Position numbers and translations under genes: made by a program | Assembly (NCBI GenBank): GCA_943704525.1 | Contig: CALSCQ010002671.1 | Coordinates: 1-35,000 of the forward strand | DNA from: Pigoraptor vietnamica | Taxonomy: Eukaryota; Opisthokonta; Filasterea | Length of the DNA: 35,000 nucleotides | Direction of reading: 5' to 3' | Part shown: positions 20,801 through 29,825 of the stretch, in pieces | Layout: every line of letters begins with the position of its first letter | Numbering within the stretch: the stretch's first letter is position 1 | Notes under the pieces: generated by a model | Seen by the model: only the letters and a program-made list of their open reading frames with translations | Database searches by the model: none | Told to the model about the DNA's origin: nothing

Positions 20801-23374
20801 GGACGCGTGGGGGGCGGTGTCGGCGCTCAAGACGCTCGCTGGCTTTGCGGCGCTGCCCGCGGACATACAGCAGTCGGAGAAGCGCTGGAAGAAGTGGTAC
20901 GAGGCCGAGGTACCCGAGCTCGAGCAGCTGCCGCAGGACTGGAAGGCGTGCGGGTCGTTTGACCGCCTGTGCATCGTCCGCGCGCTCCGCCCGGACCGCA
21001 TGACGAGCGCCGTGTCGCTCTTCATTGGAGAGACCATGGGACGCAAGTACGTCGACCTCCCGCCCTTCCGCCTCGCCGACGCCTTGGCCGACACCGACGC
21101 CGCGTCGCCCATCTTTTTCGCGCTGTCCCCCGGTGCCGATCCCATCAAGGACGTCGAGGACCTCGCCGCTGCGACCGGGCGCGCCGCTTCACTGGCCGCC
21201 GTGTCGCTCGGCCAGGGACAGGAGGGCCTCGCGGAGGATCGGCTGCGCGCGTGCCGTGAGGGCGGCGGGTGGCTGCTCCTGCAAAATGTGCACCTTGTTC
21301 AGCGGTGGCTCCCGCGCCTGGAGCGGATGATCGACGAGTTTGCGGAGGAGGGGACGCACCCGGACGCGCGCGTGTTCCTTACGGCCGAGGCGCTGCTGGG
21401 GAACGGGGCGCTGGCCGTCCCTGCCAGCCTGCTCGAGGCCAGCGTCAAGATCACTAACGAGCCGCCCACCGGCCTGCGCGCGAACATGCTGCAGGCGCTC
21501 GACTCGTTCACCCCGGACGCGTACGAGCAGTGCAGCCACGAGGAAGCGTACAAGGGCCTGCTCTTCTCTCTCTGCTTCTTTCACGCCGTCGTCGTCGAGC
21601 GTCGCCGCTTTGGGCCGCAGGGGTGGAGCCGCGCCTACCCCTTTGGCGTGGGCGACCTCAAGATATGCCGCGATGTCCTCCTGAACCACCTCGAGGAGCA
21701 GGCGACGGTGCCCTGGACCGACCTGCGCTACATTATCGGCGAAATCATGTACGGCGGGCACGTGACGGACGCGTGGGACCGCCGTCTCTGCTCGACGTAC
21801 CTTGACGTCCTCTTCCGCCCGGAGATCCTCGACGGTCGCGCCGAGCTTGCGCCGGGCTTTGCGCTGCCGCCCGTGGGTGACCTGGCCGCGCACCGCCTGC
21901 ACGCGGAAGGCATGCCCGCGGAGAGCCCCTTCCTGTACGGCATGCACCCGAACGCCGAGATTGGCGTGTGCATGGCGCGCACGGAGCTGCTGTTCCGCAG
22001 CATCCTTGAGCTGCAGCCGCTCGTCCGTAGCGGCGGGGCCGGCGTCGCCGTGGAGCACAAGGTCAAGGCGGCGCTCGACGGCATCCTGGACCGCCTGCCG
22101 GACACGTATCCCATTGACGAGCTCACGCAGCGCGTGACGGAGCGCACGCCTTACGTGAGCGTGGCCCTGCAGGAGTGCGCCCTCATGAACAGGCTCGTGG
22201 CGGAGATTCGGCGGTCACTGACGCAGCTGGAACTCGGCCTCAAGGTTGGTTTGTGTGGCTCGTGGGGCGTTGCAAGTGTGCGTCGAGTGCTCGCCTGTGC
22301 CCGCGTGCGTCGCCCAATTATAGTCTCATTGGCCGTGTCTCCGCAGGGCGACCTGGCCATCAGTGACGTCATGGAGTCACTCATGCGCGATCTCTACCTC
22401 GATGCCGTGCCCAAGTCGTGGGCGGCGCTGGCCTACCCCTCCCTCAAGAGCCTCGGCCCGTGGGTCGACGACCTCCTCCAGCGCGCCCGCGAGCTAGAGT
22501 CGTGGATCTCGTCGTTTAGCCTGCCGGTGGCCGTGTGGCTGCCCGGTCTGTTCAACCCGCAGGCATTCCTCACGGCGGTGATGCAGGTCGCCGCGCGCAA
22601 GAACGACTGGCCGCTCGACAAAGTGAGGCGCGGTCCACTGTGTGGCCCAGTCAATTCTCATGGATGTGCTGATGGTCCCTCTCCCATCTGTGGAGTCAAT
22701 TCTCATGGATGTGCTGATGGTCCCTCTCCCATCTGTGGAGTCAATTCTCATGGATGTGCTGATGGTCCCTCTCCCACCTGTGGCTCATGGACGTGCTGAT
22801 GGTCCCTCTCCCATCTGTGGCCCAGTCAATTCTCATGGATGTGCTGATGGTCCCTCTCCCATCTGTGGCCCAGTCAATTCTCATGGATGTGCTGATGGTC
22901 CCTCTCCCATCTGTGGAGTCAATTCTCATGGATGTGCTGATGGTCCCTCTCCCATCTGTGGCCCAGTCAATTCTCATGGATGTGCTGATGGTCCCTCTCC
23001 CATCTCCGCAGCTCACTCTGCAGTGCGAGGTCACGCGAAAGGAGCGCGACACCATCGACGACAGCCCGCGCGACGGCGCCCTGCTGTGGGGCCTGCATCT
23101 CGAGGGCGCGCGGTGGGACGCGGCGCTGGGCGTGCTGCAGGACGGCGCACTCAAGGACCTCCACCCGCGCATGCCCGTCATGGGCGTCCGCGCCGTGCTC
23201 GCACAGGGCGACCGCGCGGTCGACGGCTCCGGTGCATCGCGCGGCGCGTACCGCTGCCCCGTGTACCGCACGCGCGAACGCGGGAGCACCTACGTGTGGA
23301 GCTTCAATCTGAGGACCAAGGAGTCCCCCGCCAAGTGGACGCTCGTTGGTGTCGCCCTCCTTCTCTCCGTGTGA
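8874..23374 (+). CDS. Axonemal outer-arm dynein beta heavy chain (DNAH9/11/17 class)
   Basis: Force-producing ATPase of the outer dynein arm. Ten exons (8874-9070, 9139-9472, 9533-9652, 9711-9924, 10033-10250, 10314-10601, 10693-11151, 11265-22244, 22347-22622, 23012-23374) join in frame to 4482 aa, the usual length of this class. An in-frame ATG at 8850 would add 8 residues. An N-terminal tail runs to about residue 1800. Then come AAA1 (GPAGTGKT about 1863, Walker B CFDEFN), AAA2 (GPAGVGKS about 2144), AAA3 (GPGGCGKT about 2476, VDDLNMP) and AAA4 (GVGGSGKQ about 2818). The coiled-coil stalk with microtubule-binding tip lies about 3040-3370, followed by AAA5/6 and the C-terminal domain. FYFVSSADLLDILAKG, AWGCFDEFNRIS, YGGHVTDAWDRRLC, PNAEIG and the terminal CPVYRTRERGSTYVW and WTLVGVALLL place it with the beta-type chains rather than gamma, DNAH5/8 or inner-arm chains. 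Exon 8 is almost 11 kb. Intron 9 is a minisatellite. Confidence 0.97.
22649..23011. repeat. 45 bp minisatellite filling dynein intron 9
   Basis: Eight units of a 45 bp repeat: 22649, 22694, 22739, a shortened one at 22784, 22824, 22872, 22917 and 22965. Some are separated by an extra CCC. Each contains ATGTGCTGATGG followed by a pyrimidine-rich TCCCTCTCCCATCTG. The last unit changes CTGTGG to CTCCGCAG and is itself the 3' splice site of the intron 22623-23011. The array therefore multiplies the branch-site-like CTGAT and polypyrimidine region of the intron. The open frames through it are repeat artefacts. Confidence 0.96.
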
Positions 23375-23533
23375 TGGCCCGTTGGAGGTCGCGTGCGCTT
23401 CGCTCTCTGTCTCCATCAGCTGCATGACGGCTGTGTGCCGTCCCCATTCATTCGCGCGTTTCGCAGTGTCTGTCTTCGTGCGTGCGTTGCAGCGTCCGTG
23501 TCGCCTCTCGTTCTGCAACAAGAACCATTTCAT

Positions 23534-24592
23534 TCAGAGTTTTTTTAGCGCCGCCGTGGCGTGCGCATCCAGCGCCTCTTCCGCCTTGTCCACGCTCGGC
23601 ACCGCAAGTGCCTTCGTGTACCACTCCTTCGCCTCGGCGCCCTTCTTGAGCTGCACATACGTGTCGGCAATCGTCACCATGTTGCGCTTGAACGCCGCGT
23701 CGATCGCAGACGCCTGCGCAGAAAAGGGGCAATGAGACCCAGCGACAAGCAACCGGTTGGCGCCTGTGCGGGGGTAGGCGAGCCTGGCAGCAGCAAACGA
23801 CGGGCCCTTCGCGCATACCTCGAGGAGGTGCTTGAGCGCCTCCTCCACCGTGGCTTGCGGCGGGGACGCAAACAGAGTCGCGGCCAGCTTGCGCTCCATC
23901 CACCCGATGTTGGCCACGCCGAGGCACCACTTGCCGAGAATGTGGTGCGATGTCGCGTCCTTCGGGTTGAGCTGAATGGCTCGCTCGATGTGCTCGCGAA
24001 TCTTGAACGCGTTCTGGATCTTCTCCTTTGTGCTGATAAAGTCGCCCTGCACGTGACAGCCCCGTGAGTCCATCCACTGCACCGCACACCCACAGCCCCT
24101 CTGTGCTCGCTGCATGCATCGTGTCTCCAATTGCAGACTTTCGCCGCACGATCAGCCCGCGCACAACCACCCACCAGCCCGCTCAGGAGCACCGCATACC
24201 ACTTGTGGCACGCAAAGTTCTCGGGCGCACGGGCGAGCGCCTTGCCCACGAGCTCGAACCCTGCGCGTATGTTCGTCTCCTTGCCGTGCTTGTCGGCAGC
24301 CTCTGCAGGCGACAGGCGTAAGCTGCGCACGAAAAGAGTACACGCCCGCGCGACAAACTCACCCTCGGCAAGGTTATAATAGGCGCGCCCCTGGCGCCAA
24401 AGGAGATCGGCATTCTCCGGCTCCTTTTCCAACGCGCCCTGTGAGTGCGAAGTGTGGCGAGTGTGAAGTGAGTCAGACAGTGCGTATGTGCACCGGCGAG
24501 GGCGTGTGGATAGTGACCTTGAGCCGATCAAACGTCTGCTTGTACTGGCCCTTCTCGTGCAGCTCGTCCGCCTCCTTCAGCGTCGCCTCCAT
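23534..24592 (-). CDS. Regulator of microtubule dynamics family protein (RMDN/FAM82)
   Basis: Five exons (24592-24518, 24438-24363, 24302-24175, 24046-23819, 23713-23534) join in frame to 228 aa, matching the tetratricopeptide-like helical domain of RMDN1-3. Diagnostic segments are GALEKEPENADLLWRQGRAY, ENFACHKWYAVLLS, IREHIERAIQLNPKDATS, HHILGKWCLGVANIGW, RKLAATLFASPPQATVEEA, NMVTIADTYVQL and AKEWYTKAL. Family members are tied to microtubules, mitochondria and ER contacts; the function in this organism is inferred. The N-terminal membrane anchor of animal RMDN2/3 is not visible. A further 5' exon cannot be excluded, because the chosen ATG lies in an exon with open sequence before it. The gene converges with the dynein gene (about 160 bp between stops) and diverges from the RRM-PDE gene. 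Confidence 0.88.
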
Positions 24593-25003
24593 CTTCGCAA
24601 AATGGTCTGCAGCAGCCTTCCTCGCTCACACACGCGTAATGTAAGTGTGTGTGTGTGTGTGTGTGCAGTCCATCTCAAACACAGATACACCTGGTTCCCA
24701 CACCCATGTCACCATCGCCCACAGAAATAGCCGAGATCTCGCTCACCATTTGTTTATGGCCTGCTTTTCAAAACGGAGCCTTACCTTCGACCGCTCGTGA
24801 GCCACAGCGCGCCCCGCACAACCCCGCACGCTTGGAGACGACCCGTAGTGTCGGCGTCGGGGACGACAGTTGACCTCGCACCATCAGCACATCTCGCTAC
24901 ATGCGTTGAGAGGGGCCGTGTGGATGACGGCGGCAGTGCGTCGCTAGACCCGCGTGTGCGGGGCCTGCGACCGACCTAGCACACGCGCCGACACCAGCGG
25001 CGC
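24593..25003. promoter_or_regulatory. Divergent intergenic region between RMDN and RRM-GAF-PDE genes
   Basis: About 410 bp without a convincing coding exon. It includes a short (GT)n tract near 24644-24665. CGAGATCTCGCT at 24732-24743 is identical to a 12-mer in the dynein/AXDND1 promoter. An additional 5' exon of the RMDN gene could be hidden here. Confidence 0.4.
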
Positions 25004-28000
25004 ATGCGTGCGATGGCCGCGCAGGGGTGCACGCTGTTCGTAGGCAATCTGCCCTACGACCTCAGTGCGGATGCGCTCTTTGGCCTCGTCGCAGTGGTCG
25101 CGCCCACCACCTCGGCGTCGCTGGCGGAGAAGAGCGGGCGCTCACTTGGCTATGGGTGGGAACATGGGCGCAATGTGCACGCAAACCCGCCGGCTATTTC
25201 GCATTTATGGCTTTAGGATAGTGTGTGCCCAAGCGCGGAGAGCTCAGTCGTGTCCCGCTGTCGCAGGTTTGTCGAGCTGCACAGCGCAGATGACGTGCGC
25301 GCGGCGGTGGCGCGTTTGAACACGGCTCGCATTGGCGGGCGAAGCATCATCGTAAAACCGGCGGCAATACCCGCGGCGCTGCGGGGACAGCTGCGGACAG
25401 TGTCTGGGACGGGCGCCGCGCCGTACGAGCGCCGTGTGTCGCTGTGCGAGGCGAACGGGGATCACGCAGACGCCCAGACCCACGCCCTCCCGTCGACAAG
25501 TTGTGGCGGTGCGTCGCTGCCAGCCTCTGCTGTGGTGCATGCTTGCGTACTAAGGCGCATGGCTTTTGCAGACCTGATTACGCGTTTCAGCGCGGCGTCC
25601 CTCGCACTGGCGAAAAGCGGTGCGTCCGCCGCCAATGCAGATGCGGTTCGCGCGTGCGCGTCGTCCGCGTTTGCCGCGTTGGTGCGGGGCGTTGCCGGCC
25701 CGTACTTTGCCGTTGGCGATACGAGCTGCAGGGACCTGAGGTTGATTGGAGGGAGCTCGAACGAGGGAATCGAGTCACTTGCGCGGTGGGTTGCATGTCT
25801 TCTCATCACAATTTGGTGTCATCCGACTCACCCGCGCCTTTTCTGCAGACGGGCGGCGACCACACGGCGAGTAATGACGGCGACGCCCCCGGATGTGCCG
25901 TTTCCCGCGCTATTTGTGCCGGTTGCATCGGGCAAGGGTGGCATGGACTCCGTGTACGTCGCGCGCGGCGGCGACGGCGGCTTCCCGCAGGACGTCCTTT
26001 CCTCTGTGGACATGCTGGCGGAGCACGCTGGGGCCGCTCTTGCGTCCGTTGCGGCCCGCGTCGCGGAAGGGGAGCGGCGAACCATGTCCGAGAACATGCT
26101 GAGCCTTCTCGAGGACGTGTACCGTGAGCTGGACTCGCGCGTGCTCACGGCCAAGCTGCTCGCGTATGCATCGCACCTTGTGAGCGCGGACCGGTGCTCC
26201 CTCTTCCTTGTGGACGAGACGGCCGACGAGCTATATGCGGAAGTGTTCGACGGCGACAATGGCGCCTCGGGCGGGCAGGGCGAGCAGCGAATCCGCTTCC
26301 CGCGCTCGAAGGGCATTGCGGGCTATGTGGCGCGGACGGGCGAGCCGCTCAACATTCCCGACGCGTACGCCGACGCGCGCTTCAACCAGGAAGTGGACCG
26401 CGCCACGGGCTACCGAACGCGCAGCATTCTGTGTCTCCCCATTCGCAACCAGCACAGCGCGGTGATTGGCGTCGCCCAGCTGGTGAACAAGGCGTCGGGC
26501 GCGTTCACCGTCGAGGACGAGCGGCTGTTTGCGCGCTTTCTGCTCTACTGCGGCATTGCGCTGCAGCACGCGCGCGCGTTTGAGCTCGAGCGTGCCGTCA
26601 TTGCCGAGCACGAGGTGTTGCTCAGCGTCGCGCGCGGCGTGTTCGGCCACCTGGATGTCGACAGCGTCCTCAACCACGTCATGGCCACGGCCGCCCTGCT
26701 CGTGCGCGCCGAACGGTGCTCGGTCTTCCTGGTTGATGCGCAGCGTCAGGAACTCTATGCGCGGGTGTTTGAGGTCGGGAGCCTGGACGCGAACGTGGCT
26801 GCGGCGGTGGCGCGGAGGGACAGCACGGACGAGGCCGAATCCGAGGGCCTGAAGAAGGGGCCCCCGCGCGAGGTGCGCTTCCCGATCGCGCAGGGCATCG
26901 CCGGCTACGTGGCACGCACGGGCGAAACGCTGAACATACGCGACGCCTACAGCGACCCTCGCTTCAATCGCGACATTGATCGCGAGACGGGCTTCACCAC
27001 ACGGACGATTCTCTGCGTGCCCATCGTGTTGGGCGACGGCGAGGTCATTGGTGTTACGCAGCTGTTGAACAAGGCGGGCAACGTCTGCTTCACGCCCCAG
27101 GACGAGCGGCTGCTGCGCTGCTTCAGCGTGTTTTGCGGCATTGCCATCAAGAACGCCCAGCTGTTCGACAAGGCGATCGAGAACGAGCGGCGCGCCCGCC
27201 TTGTGCTCGAGGTCATGTCGTACCACGCCAAGGCCCCCGAGGAGGACGTCGCTCTGCTCGCCGCCGCGGCCCCCGCGCCTGCATCGTCGTTTGGCGTGGA
27301 CCGCTTCACGTGCGACCCGCGCGGAATGCCGTGGCTGGACCAGTGCCGCGCCGTAGAGGCCATGTTCCGCGAGTTTGGCTTTCTCGAGCATTATCGTGTC
27401 CCCGTCGAAGTGTTCCGGCGGTTTGTGCTGACCGTGCGGCGCAACTACCGGCAGGTGCTGTACCACAACTGGGACCACGCCTTTGAGGTGACGCAGACGT
27501 GCTATGCGCTGATGAAGTCGCACACTGCGAAACTCGCGGGCGCCCTGCGAAGGCACGAGCTGTTCGGGATGCTCGTCGCCGTGCTGGTGCACGACATTGA
27601 CCACCGGGGCGTCAACAACTCGTTCCTTCGCACGGCCGAGGGCGAGCTGTGGTCACTCTACGGCGATTCGTCCATTCTGGAGAAGCACCACTTCAGCCAC
27701 TTTGTTACGCTCGTCTCGTGCGACACGCTCAACATCTTCCAGGGCCTGACGTCGCAGGAGGCGTACAAGAACATGCTCGACCGTATCCGCCCGGATGTGC
27801 TTGCGGCATGTGTGATTGTGTGCGTGTCTTTAGAGAACGGCTGCTGTTGTCCTGAGCGTCACGAATGCGCAGACATCAAGGCGTGCATCATGCACACGGA
27901 CATTGCGAACCACTTTGTCAACCGGAATGAGTTTAAGGCCATTCTCGCCGAGACAAACGGCGTGCTTGACCGCAAGAGCTCCCGTCACAGGCGTTCGCTA

Positions 28001-28498
28001 AGGTTCGTGCGTGCGCCTTCTGTCTTGCTTTCGAATGCCACATGCTCAGCACCACACGCCGTGCATGCACGCACTCACACGGGCGAGCGCGCAGTGGCAT
28101 GATCATGACGGCGGCGGACATTTCGGCGATTACCAAGCCGTGGGAGCAACAGTCCAAGGTGGCGCAGCTCGTGTACGGCGAGTTTTTCGACCAGGGCGAC
28201 CGCGAGAGCCGCATGGGCACCGTTCCGCTCGAGATGATGGACCGACACCGCGCGAGCGTACCGAAGCTCCAGCTGGGATTCATCGACTACATATGCCTCC
28301 CGTGCTTCGAGCTGCTTGCGCGCTATCTCGAGAACAGCCAGCCGATGGTCGACGGCGTCCGCGCTAACAGGGCAATGTGGCAGCGCATCTATGACGAGGT
28401 GGGTTGTGCGACGGTTTGGTGGTGGAGGTGGCGTGAGTGTGGCTTGTACTGAACCCTGATCCATTGTGCAGGAACTGGCGCGAGGTGACGCCGAGTGA
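25004..28498 (+). CDS. RRM-GAF-GAF cyclic-nucleotide phosphodiesterase fusion
   Basis: Class I phosphodiesterase hydrolysing cAMP and/or cGMP. Exons 25004-25155, 25267-25508, 25572-25785, 25849-27809, 27873-28002, 28095-28398 and 28472-28498 join in frame to 1009 aa (start at 25004 or 25013). Residues 9-85 form an RNA-recognition motif, with RNP2 LFVGNL (11-16) and RNP1 LGYGFVEL (48-55) spanning intron 1. About 133-280 looks like a degenerate GAF. GAF-A (300-446) and GAF-B (470-640) each keep the NK...F...DE signature (N416/K417/F422/D426/E427 and N610/K611/F617/D621/E622) seen in PDE2/5/6/10/11. The catalytic domain (about 690-1000) has HNWDH (H742, H746), HDIDHRGVNN (H784, D785, H788), HTDIANHF and EFFDQGDRE, plus a glutamine before GFIDYICL. 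The GAFs probably bind a cyclic nucleotide allosterically. The RRM and PDE share one uninterrupted frame in exon 2, so a separate RRM gene is unlikely but needs transcript proof. An alternative ATG at 25559 lies within intron 2. Confidence 0.85.
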
Positions 28499-28556
28499 CG
28501 CGGCGCCACCGTCTTATGTACATTTGCATTAAAATTAACAATTACGGAGACCACTA

Positions 28557-29211
28557 TTACTCGCGCGCTTTGGCCCTTGGTCGCAGCGCAAAGTGCACCG
28601 TCACGGGCCGGTCGTCCGTCACGCGCAGCACTTGCGAGCGCTCTTCGTACCCCCGCGCCGACGCCGTGACAGTGTAGGTGCCCTCCGGCACAACGAGTTC
28701 ACAGCCCCCGGGAAGTGGCGGGCGCAACACGACGCTGCACGCGCCGCAATGGTAGTGCTGTGCGTGGCAATGTGCCGGCGTATCGTCGCGCAGCCGGTCG
28801 GCGCTCGAGGCCCAGTAGCCATCGCAGGCTGCGCTCGCGCCCTCAAGTGACCGCCCCAGCGCAGCCCACGCCTCATCCAGCGTTAGCATGTTGCCGTGCA
28901 TCATGGAACGGACGTGTTCCTGCGCAAAGCAACGCTGTAATGTACGCGGCAGGAACATTCAGTCTCCTTTATGCACGTACCCTGTGCTCGGGTGGCTCAA
29001 TTGGCCGTCGCGCAAGCGTGTCCTTCCATGTCGCCGCCGCAAGCGCCTTCATGCGGCGTAAGGTATCTGCTTCCCCCGCACACTGCGAAATGAAAGAGGC
29101 TGAGCAACTCCATCTGCCGCAACGCGATATTGCACGCTCACTCACGCCGCAGGTTGCGCAGGTCCGCTCCCGGTGCACATGGCACCCGTTTGGTCCCCTT
29201 CCGCAGCACAT
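28557..29211 (-). CDS. Unidentified protein with C-terminal carboxypeptidase-regulatory/PEGA-like segment
   Basis: I do not recognise this gene. The last exon, 28919-28557, is well supported by a TTTGCGCAG acceptor and an open frame to the stop. Upstream, 29082-28981 and 29211-29146 join in frame, giving 176 aa, but the 5' end is uncertain and an exon further up (around 29330-29250) may belong. The N-terminal piece is cysteine-rich (CCGRG, TCATCG). The middle is helical (TWKDTLARRP, LTLDEAWAALGRSLEG). Then comes a His/Cys cluster (HCHAQHYHCGAC). The end, LVVPEGTYTVTASARGYEE followed by alternating hydrophobics, resembles the small beta-sandwich repeats of PEGA or carboxypeptidase-regulatory domains. 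The gene ends 58 bp from the stop of the upstream PDE gene and fits the strand alternation of the locus. Confidence 0.5.
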
Positions 29212-29825
29212 TTGCGTCCAGACAATGGGCGTCCCACAGTGGCGTGTGCGTTTTAAACAGACTTCAGTGAGGCAAGCATGGGGATGCGCTTGGCCAGCCG
29301 TTTTGGGGTAACACGTCCGTAAATATCACGTGACATTAGATCATTCGAAGTAAATCCGGGATTATTCCCGGCAACCGCAAAACGCTCTGCGTCGCCTTTC
29401 TCGGCACCAGCCACTGCGCTTGGCGGACAACACACACACACACACACACACGCACGCACGCACGCACAGCAGCCTTCTCATAATTCCTTGCACGACTTGA
29501 AGCACGCCGTTTGCAGCTTCAGAGCATTTCCCTCCCTTGTGTCTGCCTCCGACAGGCTTTGAGTGAAGCCAGAACAAATTCGCTGCGAGGGCTGTTGGCG
29601 CGTCGACTGGGGCACAGTTTTCAAATTTCGGCGTGTTTTTTTGCGCCGGAGGTCCTTTGTACGACTTGCCAGTGTGTGGTGGGCTGGTGATGCGGCCCCA
29701 CGGGCAGACGACGCTCTGACGGCCGCCCCGTAATGTGTGCGGCGCACTCTGCCCGCGCACCTGCGTGCCCCGCCGGCGCATGCGCACGCTCCTGAGTGTG
29801 TCGGACCGCCTGGCGGACGCCGAAA
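29212..29825. promoter_or_regulatory. Divergent intergenic region upstream of the H-NOX-PDE gene
   Basis: No secure exon. It contains the palindrome TCACGTGA (29326-29333), a (CA)n tract with CGCA units at about 29429-29467, and a GC-rich stretch just before the ATG at 29826. The 3' part on the minus strand (29340-29255) is open for about 28 codons from an ATG and might be a first exon of the 28557-29211 gene. Confidence 0.4.
29429..29467. repeat. (CA)n/(CGCA)n microsatellite
   Basis: Short CA tract running into CGCA tetranucleotides in the divergent intergenic region. Confidence 0.9.

Noticed and set aside
22649-23011. Regularly spaced repeats that might suggest a CRISPR array
   Set aside because: The units are directly tandem with no unique spacers, and they lie inside a eukaryotic intron.
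22642-23427. Plus-strand frame of 261 codons with repeated MDVLMVPLPSV-type units
   Set aside because: It is the dynein intron minisatellite read as protein. The conserved dynein frame skips 22623-23011 and uses another frame after it.
28715-29311. Plus-strand frame of 198 codons between the two PDE genes
   Set aside because: Low-information Arg/Ala/Ser composition and no splice support. The minus strand has good acceptors and a domain-like end.
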